From positions 1 through 6,033 of the forward strand of contig JAEYXZ010000088.1 in assembly GCA_023431045.1 (NCBI GenBank): a stretch of 6,033 nucleotides of DNA, written 5' to 3'. Within the stretch, counting starts at the first letter, position 1. The number at the start of each line of letters is the position of its first letter. The notes under the pieces were generated by a model. That model ran no database searches and was not told where the DNA came from. It saw nothing but the letters and a program-made list of their open reading frames with translations. The position numbers and the translations under genes are program-made. The DNA comes from Bacillota bacterium (GTDB taxonomy: Bacteria > Bacillota_I > Bacilli_A > Acholeplasmatales > Acholeplasmataceae). This document shows positions 1-6,033 of the stretch, piece by piece.

Positions 1-1354
1 GTGTAAATCCATAATTGGATACACCATACTCAACCCATTCTTTAACTGACTCTGTTACATCGTAAATCATTCTACGATTAACAATATAATAACCATAAAA
101 ATCTACTAGATTAGTATCTGGAGTTGGTCTATTACTCCAATTGACATTATCGATCTCAAATCCTGTTAGATTCTTATAAACATTAATTTGGAAATTAGTT
201 ACTGCGCTATCGGTTCTTTTAAATTCCATATGCGCATAAGTGATGATTTGATTGTTTAAATATGATGGCAATGTTAGCTTAATTAAACTTCGATATTCAT
301 AATTTGCTGAACCACCTACTTTTAAGGTAGTCGAGTCTTTGAAATTAGAACCTGAACTTCCTTGATAAACATAGGTGTCTTCAATAGTAGAACCTGTACT
401 TGGAATTGAAACAGTTGGGTCTATTAATACTGGAAAAATTGCAGTTTTTAACCATGCATTATTAGGTGTAATAGTGATTGTATATGTATCCTTTTTCTTT
501 ACTTCATATGATATTTCAACCTCATCTGATACATTTCCTTCACTATCTACCATAAACATTTCATCTAGTGAGAATACGACAGTACTTTCATCATTAATAA
601 AAGATAGTCTACCTACTTCGGTTTCAACAAGTTGTAAATCTTTAACATCATATTCGAAAACTAAACTCAAATTTTCAGTATATGCCTTAACATAGATATT
701 TTCTTTAATCTTACTTCCAGTTAACAGATATTCAATATCTGTGTTTGGTAAAACATTAGAGTAATAAACCGATGAAGTCAATTTGCGTAATTCTGATAGA
801 TTTTTTTCGTTTGCTTCATTGTTTTTCTTTTCTGAATTTGAAGATTGTGAGTTTATCAATTTCCAGTTTATTTTATAATCATTAATCGTTAATTTAACTT
901 TTTTGTTAGAACTGAGTACTTTAGGAAACTTAACATCAAAAGCATTATCTTTGTTACTTAGTTAATTACCTGATTCTACTAGAGTGTTATCAATATCGAT
1001 AAATGCACCATCTTTAAGATAATGAACAGTATCCGGATAAATGGCTACTTCGTAAGTGCCATCAATTTTCTTAAATACTTTTTGATCTGTTGTTCTTAAA
1101 GATTCAATTTCAACATCCAAAGGTATTTCAGATGCTGCAACATCATTAAATTGTGCGATGTTATCGTTTGATTCTGACACTTCTTTTGTTTCTGTGTTTG
1201 CATCATTTGAAAATGCATTAACAACAGGTGAAAGGAAGGTACCTACAAGCGTCAAGATAAAAGCTACTACTGCAAACACTTTTTCAAATCTAATCAAGCA
1301 TCTGATTGAATAATCAATCACTCTCTTACTTCTTTCTGGGGAGAACCATTTCAT
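1..1354 (-). pseudogene. Secreted RHS/WapA-like protein with DNRLRE module, N-terminal part, interrupted by in-frame TAA
   Basis: Seen: translation from ATG 1354-1352 gives 130 residues, then TAA at 962-964. The same frame is open for 320 more codons to position 1 and runs off the window. Residues about 1-50 form a signal peptide with a long basic N-region, a hydrophobic core (FAVVAFILTLVGTFL) and a VNA-type cleavage site. Both sides of the stop read as one domain: IDIDNTLVESGN before it, LSNKDNAFDVKFPK after it. Later come PNTDIEYLL, IKENIYVKAY and FPVLIDPTV, typical of the N-terminal region of Bacillota RHS/WapA-type and DNRLRE proteins. From about position 420 leftward a DNRLRE-type beta-sandwich follows (EDTYVYQG, LKVGG, YRSLIKLTLP, ITYAHMEFKR). 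Inferred: the N-terminus of a large cell-surface or polymorphic-toxin-like protein, recently inactivated or carrying a sequencing error. The family call comes from motif memory. Whether RHS repeats follow lies outside the window. Confidence 0.75.
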
Positions 1355-1361
1355 GATAAAT

Positions 1362-1367
1362 ACCTCC
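1362..1367 (-). promoter_or_regulatory. Ribosome binding site that fixes the start at 1354
   Basis: The minus strand reads GGAGGT, then 7 bases (ATTTATC), then ATG at 1354-1352. An in-frame ATG five codons earlier (1369-1367) overlaps this Shine-Dalgarno sequence and has no comparable site of its own. The protein therefore most likely begins MKWFSPERSK, not MEVFIMKW. Confidence 0.85.
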
Positions 1368-1401
1368 ATTTAATATTTGTAGACTTGGCTTTACCAGTTT
1401 T

Positions 1402-1432
1402 ATTTTATCATTTAATGAAAACTATAACGCAA
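1402..1432 (-). promoter_or_regulatory. Possible promoter of the DNRLRE gene
   Basis: On the minus strand an extended -10 TGATAAAAT lies at 1410-1402. A weak -35 TTGCGT lies at 1432-1427, with a 19-base spacer to TAAAAT. The start site would fall about 40 bases upstream of the ATG at 1354. The spacing is longer than ideal and the region is AT-rich, so this is tentative. Confidence 0.35.
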
Positions 1433-1614
1433 AGAAGTTTTCGCTTAATAACGAAAATAAGTCTGTCAGTATCCGTAACTTTGGTTGACACTATAGTTAC
1501 TTTTTCAACTATGGATAAGAACTCTTGAAATGCTTAAAAAAATTACTGAGATGCGTTAGGAGCTTGTTGAATATATTGATAGGATCTAGGTTCTTATTTT
1601 TAAAATATACTTAG

Positions 1615-1660
1615 TACAATTGTAATAATGTGATTACTCTAAAAGGACGTTACAATTGTA
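1615..1660. repeat. Two identical palindromes TACAATTGTA, 36 bases apart
   Basis: Perfect 10-base palindromes stand at 1615-1624 and 1651-1660. Each fits the pattern TACA-NN-TGTA, the known operator core of the BlaI/MecI/CopY repressor family in Bacillota. A TATAAT lies at 1664-1669 on the plus strand, three bases after the second copy, but it has no good -35 and no gene follows on that strand. On the minus strand the DNRLRE gene starts about 260 bases away. The repeats are seen; an operator role is inference. Confidence 0.5.
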
Positions 1661-1702
1661 TTCTATAATGTTCAGAACTCGTAATAATGTATAGTTACCC
1701 AC

Positions 1703-1735
1703 GAAACAAAAAGTGCAGGATTGCTCCTACACTTT
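1703..1735 (-). terminator. Rho-independent terminator of the pectate lyase gene
   Basis: On the minus strand an 11-base-pair stem (AAAGTGTAGGA with TCCTGCACTTT, one U-G wobble) closes a GCAA tetraloop and runs into TTTTTGTTTCG. It begins 13 bases after the TAA stop at 1751-1749. Read on the plus strand the same hairpin is followed by TTTTATCTT, so it may also act weakly in that direction. Confidence 0.85.
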
Positions 1736-1748
1736 TATCTTAATACAA

Positions 1749-4700
1749 TTAATTTAAGTGTGCCCAACCATCGGTACCAATTGCCCACTCGTTTGAGTTT
1801 GCAATCGTTGGAAGGTTAGTTTGCCACCATGACGCCTCAAAGACAAAGTCTCTTGAGATGACTTCAGTGACATTATTTAATCCACTTGATGGTAACCACA
1901 TTGGATCAGTCGCCTGGAGTACATAATAATTTGAAACAGTTGTTTTACCTGCATCAGGATTACCAATGATGTAACCATGGAATTTAGAGTATTCACCTAC
2001 GCCATCTGTTTGTAGTGTGAAATCCACATCAGCAAATAAATTAGTGACCAATATCTTCGTTGTTGTATTATCTTCTTTACCTGCAGTAATACCTAAATTA
2101 TGACGTCCATTGACTGTTACATTAAGTAAGACGAGGCGATCAGCTTCTAGGAATGAGCGGACACGTCCGAGAATGACCCCAATCATGTCTGATTGAACAT
2201 GGCTAAGTGATAGACCGTTGACGTAAATATCCGTCATAAAGACCCTGGTATTTGTTTCGTTACCACCAATGAGTCCACCGGTATACTTAGCTGCTGTGAC
2301 ATAAGCTTCTATTTCAACATTGATAACCTTTATATTATCATAATAAACATTACCAGTTCGAATTCTTCCAAGTAATGCTGCAGCATAGTTGTTACGGCTA
2401 CTAACACTAGAGTTTTGAACTGTGATATTGCTAAACCATGCAGATCCATAGACATAGGTTGCAATAATACCTGCATCATCTGATGGTTTTGATTCAACTA
2501 AGACATTTGGATCATCAGAGGATGGAGCCCATAAGGAATCAACGGTAAAGTGGACTTCGTCAATGACAAGGTTCTTAACCATACCACCATTAATCGTCAT
2601 GAATAATCCACCACGAAGAACTGTTTTATCTAAGTTATAAAGTTTATAGTTTTGTCCATCAAAGATACCTGAGAAGACGTTAGATGTTGATAATAAATCA
2701 AGTCGTCCAGATGATAAATCGATATCGTTTTGCAAAATAAAGTATTTACCAACGGTACTAATCGCTGTGACCATTGCGTTGAAGTCTTCAATATCTTCAA
2801 CTAGAATGATTTCTTCGTTTTGAAGTTTAACACGCACGAGTTCTGATAACATGTCGTCACGATCGGTATACATGTAGATATATTTCTTTCGATTAGTCGG
2901 AACCTTTTCAATATTTCCATTGACTGCATTGATTACGCTTGATTGAAGTTCAGCAAGCGATGCAACTTCTTCTCGCGTCAAGTCTGGTAAATCAGAGAAT
3001 GCATAGTAAAGTGTTCCTGTATTTCGATACACACTATAACCAATATTAACAAAACCATCAAATTCACGTGATATATCGGTACGATAAATTTCGTTTGCTA
3101 AATTTGGATCATAGACTAATACATCTTGTGTCTTAACAACAACATCATTTGAATCATGTAAATTGGTAAATGTATAAATGACTTCATATGTACCAGCTGT
3201 TGATAGATTTAATAACGATGTGTCGACATCAAGTGAATAGTCAACCCCATTAACGTAATTTGTTCCACCTTTATAGAAGTTTCTAACTTGTGGATTTTGT
3301 GCAACAAAAGTTCCACCAATTGGTAGTAAATCTTCCTCAACTACTATTGAGTCTGGATTAATCATATGTCCTCTAACCGCTCCTGGTGCAAGTGGTGCCG
3401 ATAAGATTGGTCTAATTTCTAACCAGTTTAAACCAGGAATTGTTCCTGGACCTACATAATTATCCTCTAGAACACGACCGAGTTGTTCTGGTTCGACAGT
3501 GAAATCATATTGACTTCCATCATTATAGCGATATGGAATATTTTGATAGTTTTGAAGATAGAATGGAATGCGCGGCATATTCGTATTGGTTTGAGTCCAT
3601 AACGTAAAGCGATCGCCACCCTCTTGACCTTCATAAGAATCACCTTGGTAATAGTTCACACCTTGAATCAAGATGGAGTTAGTTACTTTATAACGACCGG
3701 TATAATCTGGATCGTTTATTGCATCTTGGTGTGTCTTGATAGGTTCAGCGACATTGACAAATTTGGAGTTTTCCATCCAAACTGCCCCTTCTTCGGTTGG
3801 TACAATTGCTTGTGAAACAATCGAAGAACCAGTCCCTGAGACCATTCCTTTATATTGGGATAACTGGGTATGATCGTATAACACATTATACATATGAACA
3901 TCCCCTTGACGAAGTCTTGGTAGACGGTCCGCTAGGTTTCTAAACAATGAGTGATGGATTGTCACGGTAATGGTATCAAATCCAAGACCCATGGTTGTAT
4001 TTCCTAAATTGAATCCTTTTTTATTAACAGATGTATATAAAATGATTTGTTCAGGTGTTAAAAATTCTCTCATCTTAACATATCTTGATTCTGCTGGTGA
4101 CTTAACACCCATATAGTTTTCTTCTAACCAATTAATTTGTTCTTCAATGAATTCAGTTGGTTGGAAGTCAAAATCTAAGTATGAGAAGGTAAAGTTAGAA
4201 GTAAAACCTTTAACGTCTACTAATCCATCATAGGAGTGTTCTAACTTCAAGTGGTCAAGCCATAGACCTGTGGTTGTTTCAATGGTGAAATAATCCCAGT
4301 CTAGGTCATCATAATTACCTGCTAGATCATCATCCCATTCCCAAATTCCCATCATATGCAAGTTTCTAAAGACGATATCTTTAGAGGTTTTAATGCTAAT
4401 TGTTAAATGAGAAATCTTTGCACCATAATCCGAATAGACCATCAAGAATTCACGGTCTTGTAGAATCCATTGACCAATCCCGTTTTCGATTAAACGTGGA
4501 TGGAGTGCAGGAACATTTGGATTCATTCTAAAATATTCTTGATTATCAAGCATTTCAGCAATTTCAGTTGGAGTTTTACCTGCATCAGCTAATACTTCTT
4601 GTAGGTGGTAATAACCCAGATTCAAATCTGCAGTAATTTTAATAATTTTAATATTATAATCAGCAATCGCTTCTAAAAATTCGATTTCGTTACTGACTTC

Positions 4701-5438
4701 AACAACTTCATCTTCATAACTTTGACGATTTTTAATACTTAATGATGCATAACCATAATCACTCTTATAAGCGTCTAAACTAAAAATCACCGTATCAACT
4801 GGAGGGATTGAGACGGTATAGACTCTTGAACGAGTAATATTGTTGTATCTAACAATAACGGTTAGTGTTACTTCAGTTAATTGATCTTGTGGATGAACAA
4901 TCCCTTGATTGGTGATTGCCATTGCATTACTGGTAATCCAATTAATCGATGCATTATAGCCCGGTACTTCTCTTGGAAGTAAAAAATCTTCTGTGGTTGT
5001 TTCAGGTATATCAAAATAATCAAAAATTGCGTTAAATGCTAACTCATCTTGATTGATAACTTGTTTTGCAAGAACAGTAAATCGTTTTTCATCTGTTAAT
5101 TGTCCAATGCTTAAGGTTGCCCCTAAAGTGACATATGTATCAACTGCTGGTGCGTGAAAAAACGCACTTCCACCATTAACTTCCAAAATATCTATCCGTG
5201 AGGAGTTCCAAGCAATCGTTACAACACCTGCTTCTTGGTTAATTGATGTTGGTAAAGTGATATCTTGAGTGACCCATGCTCCTTGGTCGGTACCACCAAA
5301 AATAAGTTCTAGTTCTGCTTTGGCTGTTGCTAGTGCTTCAGCCTCAGTTTGGCCTTCTTCAATAGGTACTTGATCACATGCTATTAAAACAAATATGAAT
5401 GTTAATGTTAGGATGGATGCTATTAATTTCTTTATCAT
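1749..5438 (-). CDS. Lipid-anchored family 1 pectate lyase with Ig-like domains and C-terminal beta-helix
   Basis: Likely cuts polygalacturonate by beta-elimination at the cell surface. Seen: 1229 residues. The signal peptide has lipobox LIA-C with lipidated Cys21. Two tandem atypical Ig-like domains lie at about 35-126 and 131-213. The PL1 beta-helix spans about 222-690, carries LWLDH (392-396), DGLVDVKG (404-411) and TVTIHHSLF followed by RLPRLR (505-510). Compared with PelC from memory, D380, D382, D404 and D408 match the calcium ligands, R505 the catalytic Arg218, R510 Arg223, and K473 or K474 Lys190. An Ig-like domain follows at about 700-778, an unassigned beta-rich domain at 780-880, and GLUG-like repeats at about 919-1163. 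Usual PL1 enzymes are 350-450 residues, so this one is very long. No LPXTG, SLH or dockerin was seen. The start has AAAGGGGG six bases upstream. The gene is monocistronic between its own promoter and terminator. Pectin lyase specificity is possible but less likely given the calcium sites. Confidence 0.9.
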   Translation of the reverse strand: MIKKLIASILTLTFIFVLIACDQVPIEEGQTEAEALATAKAELELIFGGTDQGAWVTQDITLPTSINQEAGVVTIAWNSSRIDILEVNGGSAFFHAPAVDTYVTLGATLSIGQLTDEKRFTVLAKQVINQDELAFNAIFDYFDIPETTTEDFLLPREVPGYNASINWITSNAMAITNQGIVHPQDQLTEVTLTVIVRYNNITRSRVYTVSIPPVDTVIFSLDAYKSDYGYASLSIKNRQSYEDEVVEVSNEIEFLEAIADYNIKIIKITADLNLGYYHLQEVLADAGKTPTEIAEMLDNQEYFRMNPNVPALHPRLIENGIGQWILQDREFLMVYSDYGAKISHLTISIKTSKDIVFRNLHMMGIWEWDDDLAGNYDDLDWDYFTIETTTGLWLDHLKLEHSYDGLVDVKGFTSNFTFSYLDFDFQPTEFIEEQINWLEENYMGVKSPAESRYVKMREFLTPEQIILYTSVNKKGFNLGNTTMGLGFDTITVTIHHSLFRNLADRLPRLRQGDVHMYNVLYDHTQLSQYKGMVSGTGSSIVSQAIVPTEEGAVWMENSKFVNVAEPIKTHQDAINDPDYTGRYKVTNSILIQGVNYYQGDSYEGQEGGDRFTLWTQTNTNMPRIPFYLQNYQNIPYRYNDGSQYDFTVEPEQLGRVLEDNYVGPGTIPGLNWLEIRPILSAPLAPGAVRGHMINPDSIVVEEDLLPIGGTFVAQNPQVRNFYKGGTNYVNGVDYSLDVDTSLLNLSTAGTYEVIYTFTNLHDSNDVVVKTQDVLVYDPNLANEIYRTDISREFDGFVNIGYSVYRNTGTLYYAFSDLPDLTREEVASLAELQSSVINAVNGNIEKVPTNRKKYIYMYTDRDDMLSELVRVKLQNEEIILVEDIEDFNAMVTAISTVGKYFILQNDIDLSSGRLDLLSTSNVFSGIFDGQNYKLYNLDKTVLRGGLFMTINGGMVKNLVIDEVHFTVDSLWAPSSDDPNVLVESKPSDDAGIIATYVYGSAWFSNITVQNSSVSSRNNYAAALLGRIRTGNVYYDNIKVINVEIEAYVTAAKYTGGLIGGNETNTRVFMTDIYVNGLSLSHVQSDMIGVILGRVRSFLEADRLVLLNVTVNGRHNLGITAGKEDNTTTKILVTNLFADVDFTLQTDGVGEYSKFHGYIIGNPDAGKTTVSNYYVLQATDPMWLPSSGLNNVTEVISRDFVFEASWWQTNLPTIANSNEWAIGTDGWAHLN

Positions 5439-5444
5439 CGTTGT

Positions 5445-5452
5445 CCCCCTTT
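5445..5452 (-). promoter_or_regulatory. Ribosome binding site of the pectate lyase gene
   Basis: The minus strand reads AAAGGGGG, then ACAACG, then ATG at 5438-5436. The G-run is a slightly off-consensus Shine-Dalgarno site at proper spacing. It supports the start that gives the lipoprotein signal peptide MIKKLIASIL. Confidence 0.75.
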
Positions 5453-5455
5453 AGT

Positions 5456-5470
5456 TGGTATCGCTTACAT
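5456..5470 (-). promoter_or_regulatory. Probable cre box (CcpA site) over the start site of the pectate lyase gene
   Basis: The minus strand reads ATGTAAGCGATACCA. This fits the relaxed cre consensus WTGNAANCGNWNNCW at every position and misses the stricter TGWAANCGNTNWCA at one. It touches the -10 box (5474-5469) and covers the expected transcription start near 5462, the classical place for CcpA repression. The match is seen; CcpA binding is inferred. Confidence 0.65.
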
Positions 5471-5497
5471 TTTAACGCATAGCGTTATTGATGTAAA
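5469..5497 (-). promoter_or_regulatory. Sigma-A-type promoter of the pectate lyase gene
   Basis: The minus strand has -35 TTTACA (5497-5492), a 17-base spacer, and -10 TAAAAT (5474-5469). The start site would be near 5462, giving a short leader of about 24 bases before the ATG at 5438. Each box has one mismatch to consensus and the spacing is ideal. Confidence 0.75.
5473..5487. promoter_or_regulatory. Operator-like palindrome in the pectate lyase promoter
   Basis: TAACGC-ATA-GCGTTA on the plus strand: perfect 6-base arms around 3 bases. It fills most of the -35/-10 spacer and overlaps the -10 box, where a bound repressor would block RNA polymerase. The binding protein is not identifiable from this window. 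Confidence 0.55.
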
Positions 5498-5556
5498 TAG
5501 TTATTTTGCATATAAATATAGACATCTTGCCCATATCAAAGGATGCTATCTTTTAG

Positions 5557-5562
5557 TATAAT
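5557..5562 (+). promoter_or_regulatory. -10 box of the GH105 gene promoter
   Basis: A perfect TATAAT lies 18 bases before the GTG start. No good -35 stands 16-18 bases upstream (the bases there read near TATCAA), so the promoter may need an activator or is weak. The start site would be near 5569, giving an almost leaderless mRNA that just includes the Shine-Dalgarno site GAGGTGA (5569-5575). Confidence 0.5.
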
Positions 5563-5580
5563 GATATCGAGGTGACTATT

Positions 5581-6033
5581 GTGTACGAACTAATTGAACG
5601 TTATTTAAATCGCTTAATGAAAGAATCAACACCTGAAAAACCATTCTGGAATATCGAACTCAAACGAGCTAACAAACAAAACAGATGGAACTATATTGAT
5701 GGCTGTATTACATCCTCCTTACTTGCATTACATCAAGTAACCAATGATGATAGATACTTTAATTTTGTTGAATCATTTGTTGATTACTATATTTTTGATG
5801 ATGGAACGATCCGAGGATATGACCCTTATGAATTCTCCACTGATGATTTATCTGAATCTAAAGTATTATTCTATTTATATCAACAAACTAGGAAAGCAAA
5901 ATATTTAAAAGCAATCCATCACACGTATCTTCAGGTGGAACACCATCCACGAATTTCAACAGGTAATTTTTGGCATAAGAAAATATATCATGATCAAGTA
6001 TGGCTTGATGGACTGTATATGATGCAACCATTC
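5581..6033 (+). CDS. GH105 unsaturated rhamnogalacturonyl/glycuronyl hydrolase (YteR/YesR-like), N-terminal part
   Basis: Cytoplasmic enzyme of pectin breakdown that removes the 4,5-unsaturated uronic acid left by lyases from the non-reducing end of oligosaccharides. Seen: 151 codons with no stop, cut by the window edge; full family members are about 350-380 residues. There is no signal peptide. The GTG start has GAGGTGA five bases upstream; an ATG at codon 13 is less likely because it would lose the first helix. The (alpha/alpha)6-barrel pattern is clear: RWNYIDGCITSSLLAL (35-50), DDGTIRGYDPYEFSTDD (73-89), STGNFWHKKIYHDQVWLDGLYM (126-147). D88, H132 and D143 fall at the same numbers that I recall for active-site residues of Bacillus YteR, with D143 the general acid. 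It is divergent from the pectate lyase gene, consistent with one pathway. Whether it prefers rhamnogalacturonan or galacturonan fragments cannot be told from this part. Confidence 0.88.
   Translation, partial: MYELIERYLNRLMKESTPEKPFWNIELKRANKQNRWNYIDGCITSSLLALHQVTNDDRYFNFVESFVDYYIFDDGTIRGYDPYEFSTDDLSESKVLFYLYQQTRKAKYLKAIHHTYLQVEHHPRISTGNFWHKKIYHDQVWLDGLYMMQPF

Larger units (their letters stand above)
1370..1748. other. Intergenic region between the DNRLRE gene and the pectate lyase gene
   Basis: About 380 bases with no credible gene. The longest plus-strand reading from an ATG here, MLKKITEMR at about 1531, ends after 9 codons. On the minus strand the only ATG (1411-1409) stops after three codons. 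The segment holds the terminator of the lyase gene at the right, twin 10-base palindromes in the middle and a possible minus-strand promoter at the left. No tRNA, riboswitch fold or CRISPR pattern was recognised. The remainder, about 1440-1610, shows nothing I can name. Confidence 0.6.

Noticed and set aside
375..695. Plus-strand open frame of 106 codons
   Set aside because: It lies opposite the well-supported minus-strand DNRLRE-type reading. It is Ser/Thr-rich, low in complexity, with no Shine-Dalgarno site or recognisable domain.
1355..1369. Earlier ATG at 1369 as the start of the DNRLRE gene
   Set aside because: It overlaps the GGAGGT site that serves the ATG at 1354 and lacks its own ribosome binding site.
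1485..1515. Plus-strand TTGACA at 1485 as a promoter
   Set aside because: No acceptable -10 at 16-18 bases (TATGGA only at 19) and no gene follows on that strand.
1494..1625. Plus-strand frame reading like a decayed helical protein (LEMLKKITEMR, stop, ELVEYIDRI, stop), as if a transposase remnant
   Set aside because: Only two short pieces broken by stops and no family match. No inverted ends were found, so a mobile element cannot be supported.
1622..1690. 10-base direct repeat GTAATAATGT at 1622-1631 and 1681-1690
   Set aside because: Low-complexity AT-rich repeat with only two copies; no array, CRISPR spacer pattern or iteron spacing.
1492..1698. Direct repeat TATAGTTAC at 1492-1500 and 1690-1698, as a possible target duplication around a 189-base insert
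   Set aside because: The inner ends show no inverted repeats. A 9-base match is not surprising in AT-rich spacer of this length.
3624..3901. Two short open frames, one on each strand, inside the pectate lyase gene
   Set aside because: Both overlap the catalytic domain of the lyase (around R505 and after), show no family features, and are chance frames.
1749..5438. Mycoplasma-type code with UGA as tryptophan
   Set aside because: The gene reads end to end in the standard code with tryptophan as TGG, and the terminating codons seen are TAA. There is no sign that UGA is used as sense.

Overview
The window is AT-rich and fits a low-GC Gram-positive-type bacterium (Bacillota, or a Mycoplasmatota/Acholeplasma-like relative). 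The signs are Shine-Dalgarno sites such as GGAGGT, a near-consensus CcpA-type cre box, a lipoprotein signal peptide, and no visible sortase or S-layer anchor on the large surface protein. Tryptophan is written TGG and the 1229-codon gene reads through in the standard code, so UGA-as-Trp need not be invoked. The exact lineage cannot be fixed from this sequence.

Layout. (1) 1-1354, minus strand: the N-terminal part of a secreted protein with a signal peptide, an RHS/WapA-type N-terminal region and a DNRLRE module. It is interrupted by one in-frame TAA at 962-964. The same frame then stays open for 320 codons to the window edge, so this is one gene with a nonsense codon, not a short 130-residue protein. 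(2) 1370-1748: intergenic. It holds a possible promoter for the gene on its left, two identical copies of the palindrome TACAATTGTA, and the terminator of the gene on its right. (3) 1749-5438, minus strand: an intact 1229-residue lipoprotein with a family 1 pectate lyase domain between Ig-like domains and a C-terminal GLUG-like beta-helix. (4) 5439-5580: a compact divergent control region with a strong minus-strand promoter, a cre box over its start site, a symmetric operator-like palindrome in its spacer, and a plus-strand -10 box. (5) 5581-6033, plus strand: the first 151 codons of a cytoplasmic GH105 unsaturated glycuronyl hydrolase, cut by the window edge.

The right half reads as part of a pectin-use locus. 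The surface-anchored lyase would cut pectic chains outside the cell into fragments with a 4,5-unsaturated uronate end. The cytoplasmic GH105 would remove that unsaturated residue after uptake. The shared control region suggests linked expression, with glucose-type (CcpA) repression at least of the lyase. The left gene looks unrelated and is separated by a terminator. The points most worth a second look are the nonsense codon, the unusual architecture of the lyase, and the layered operator region.
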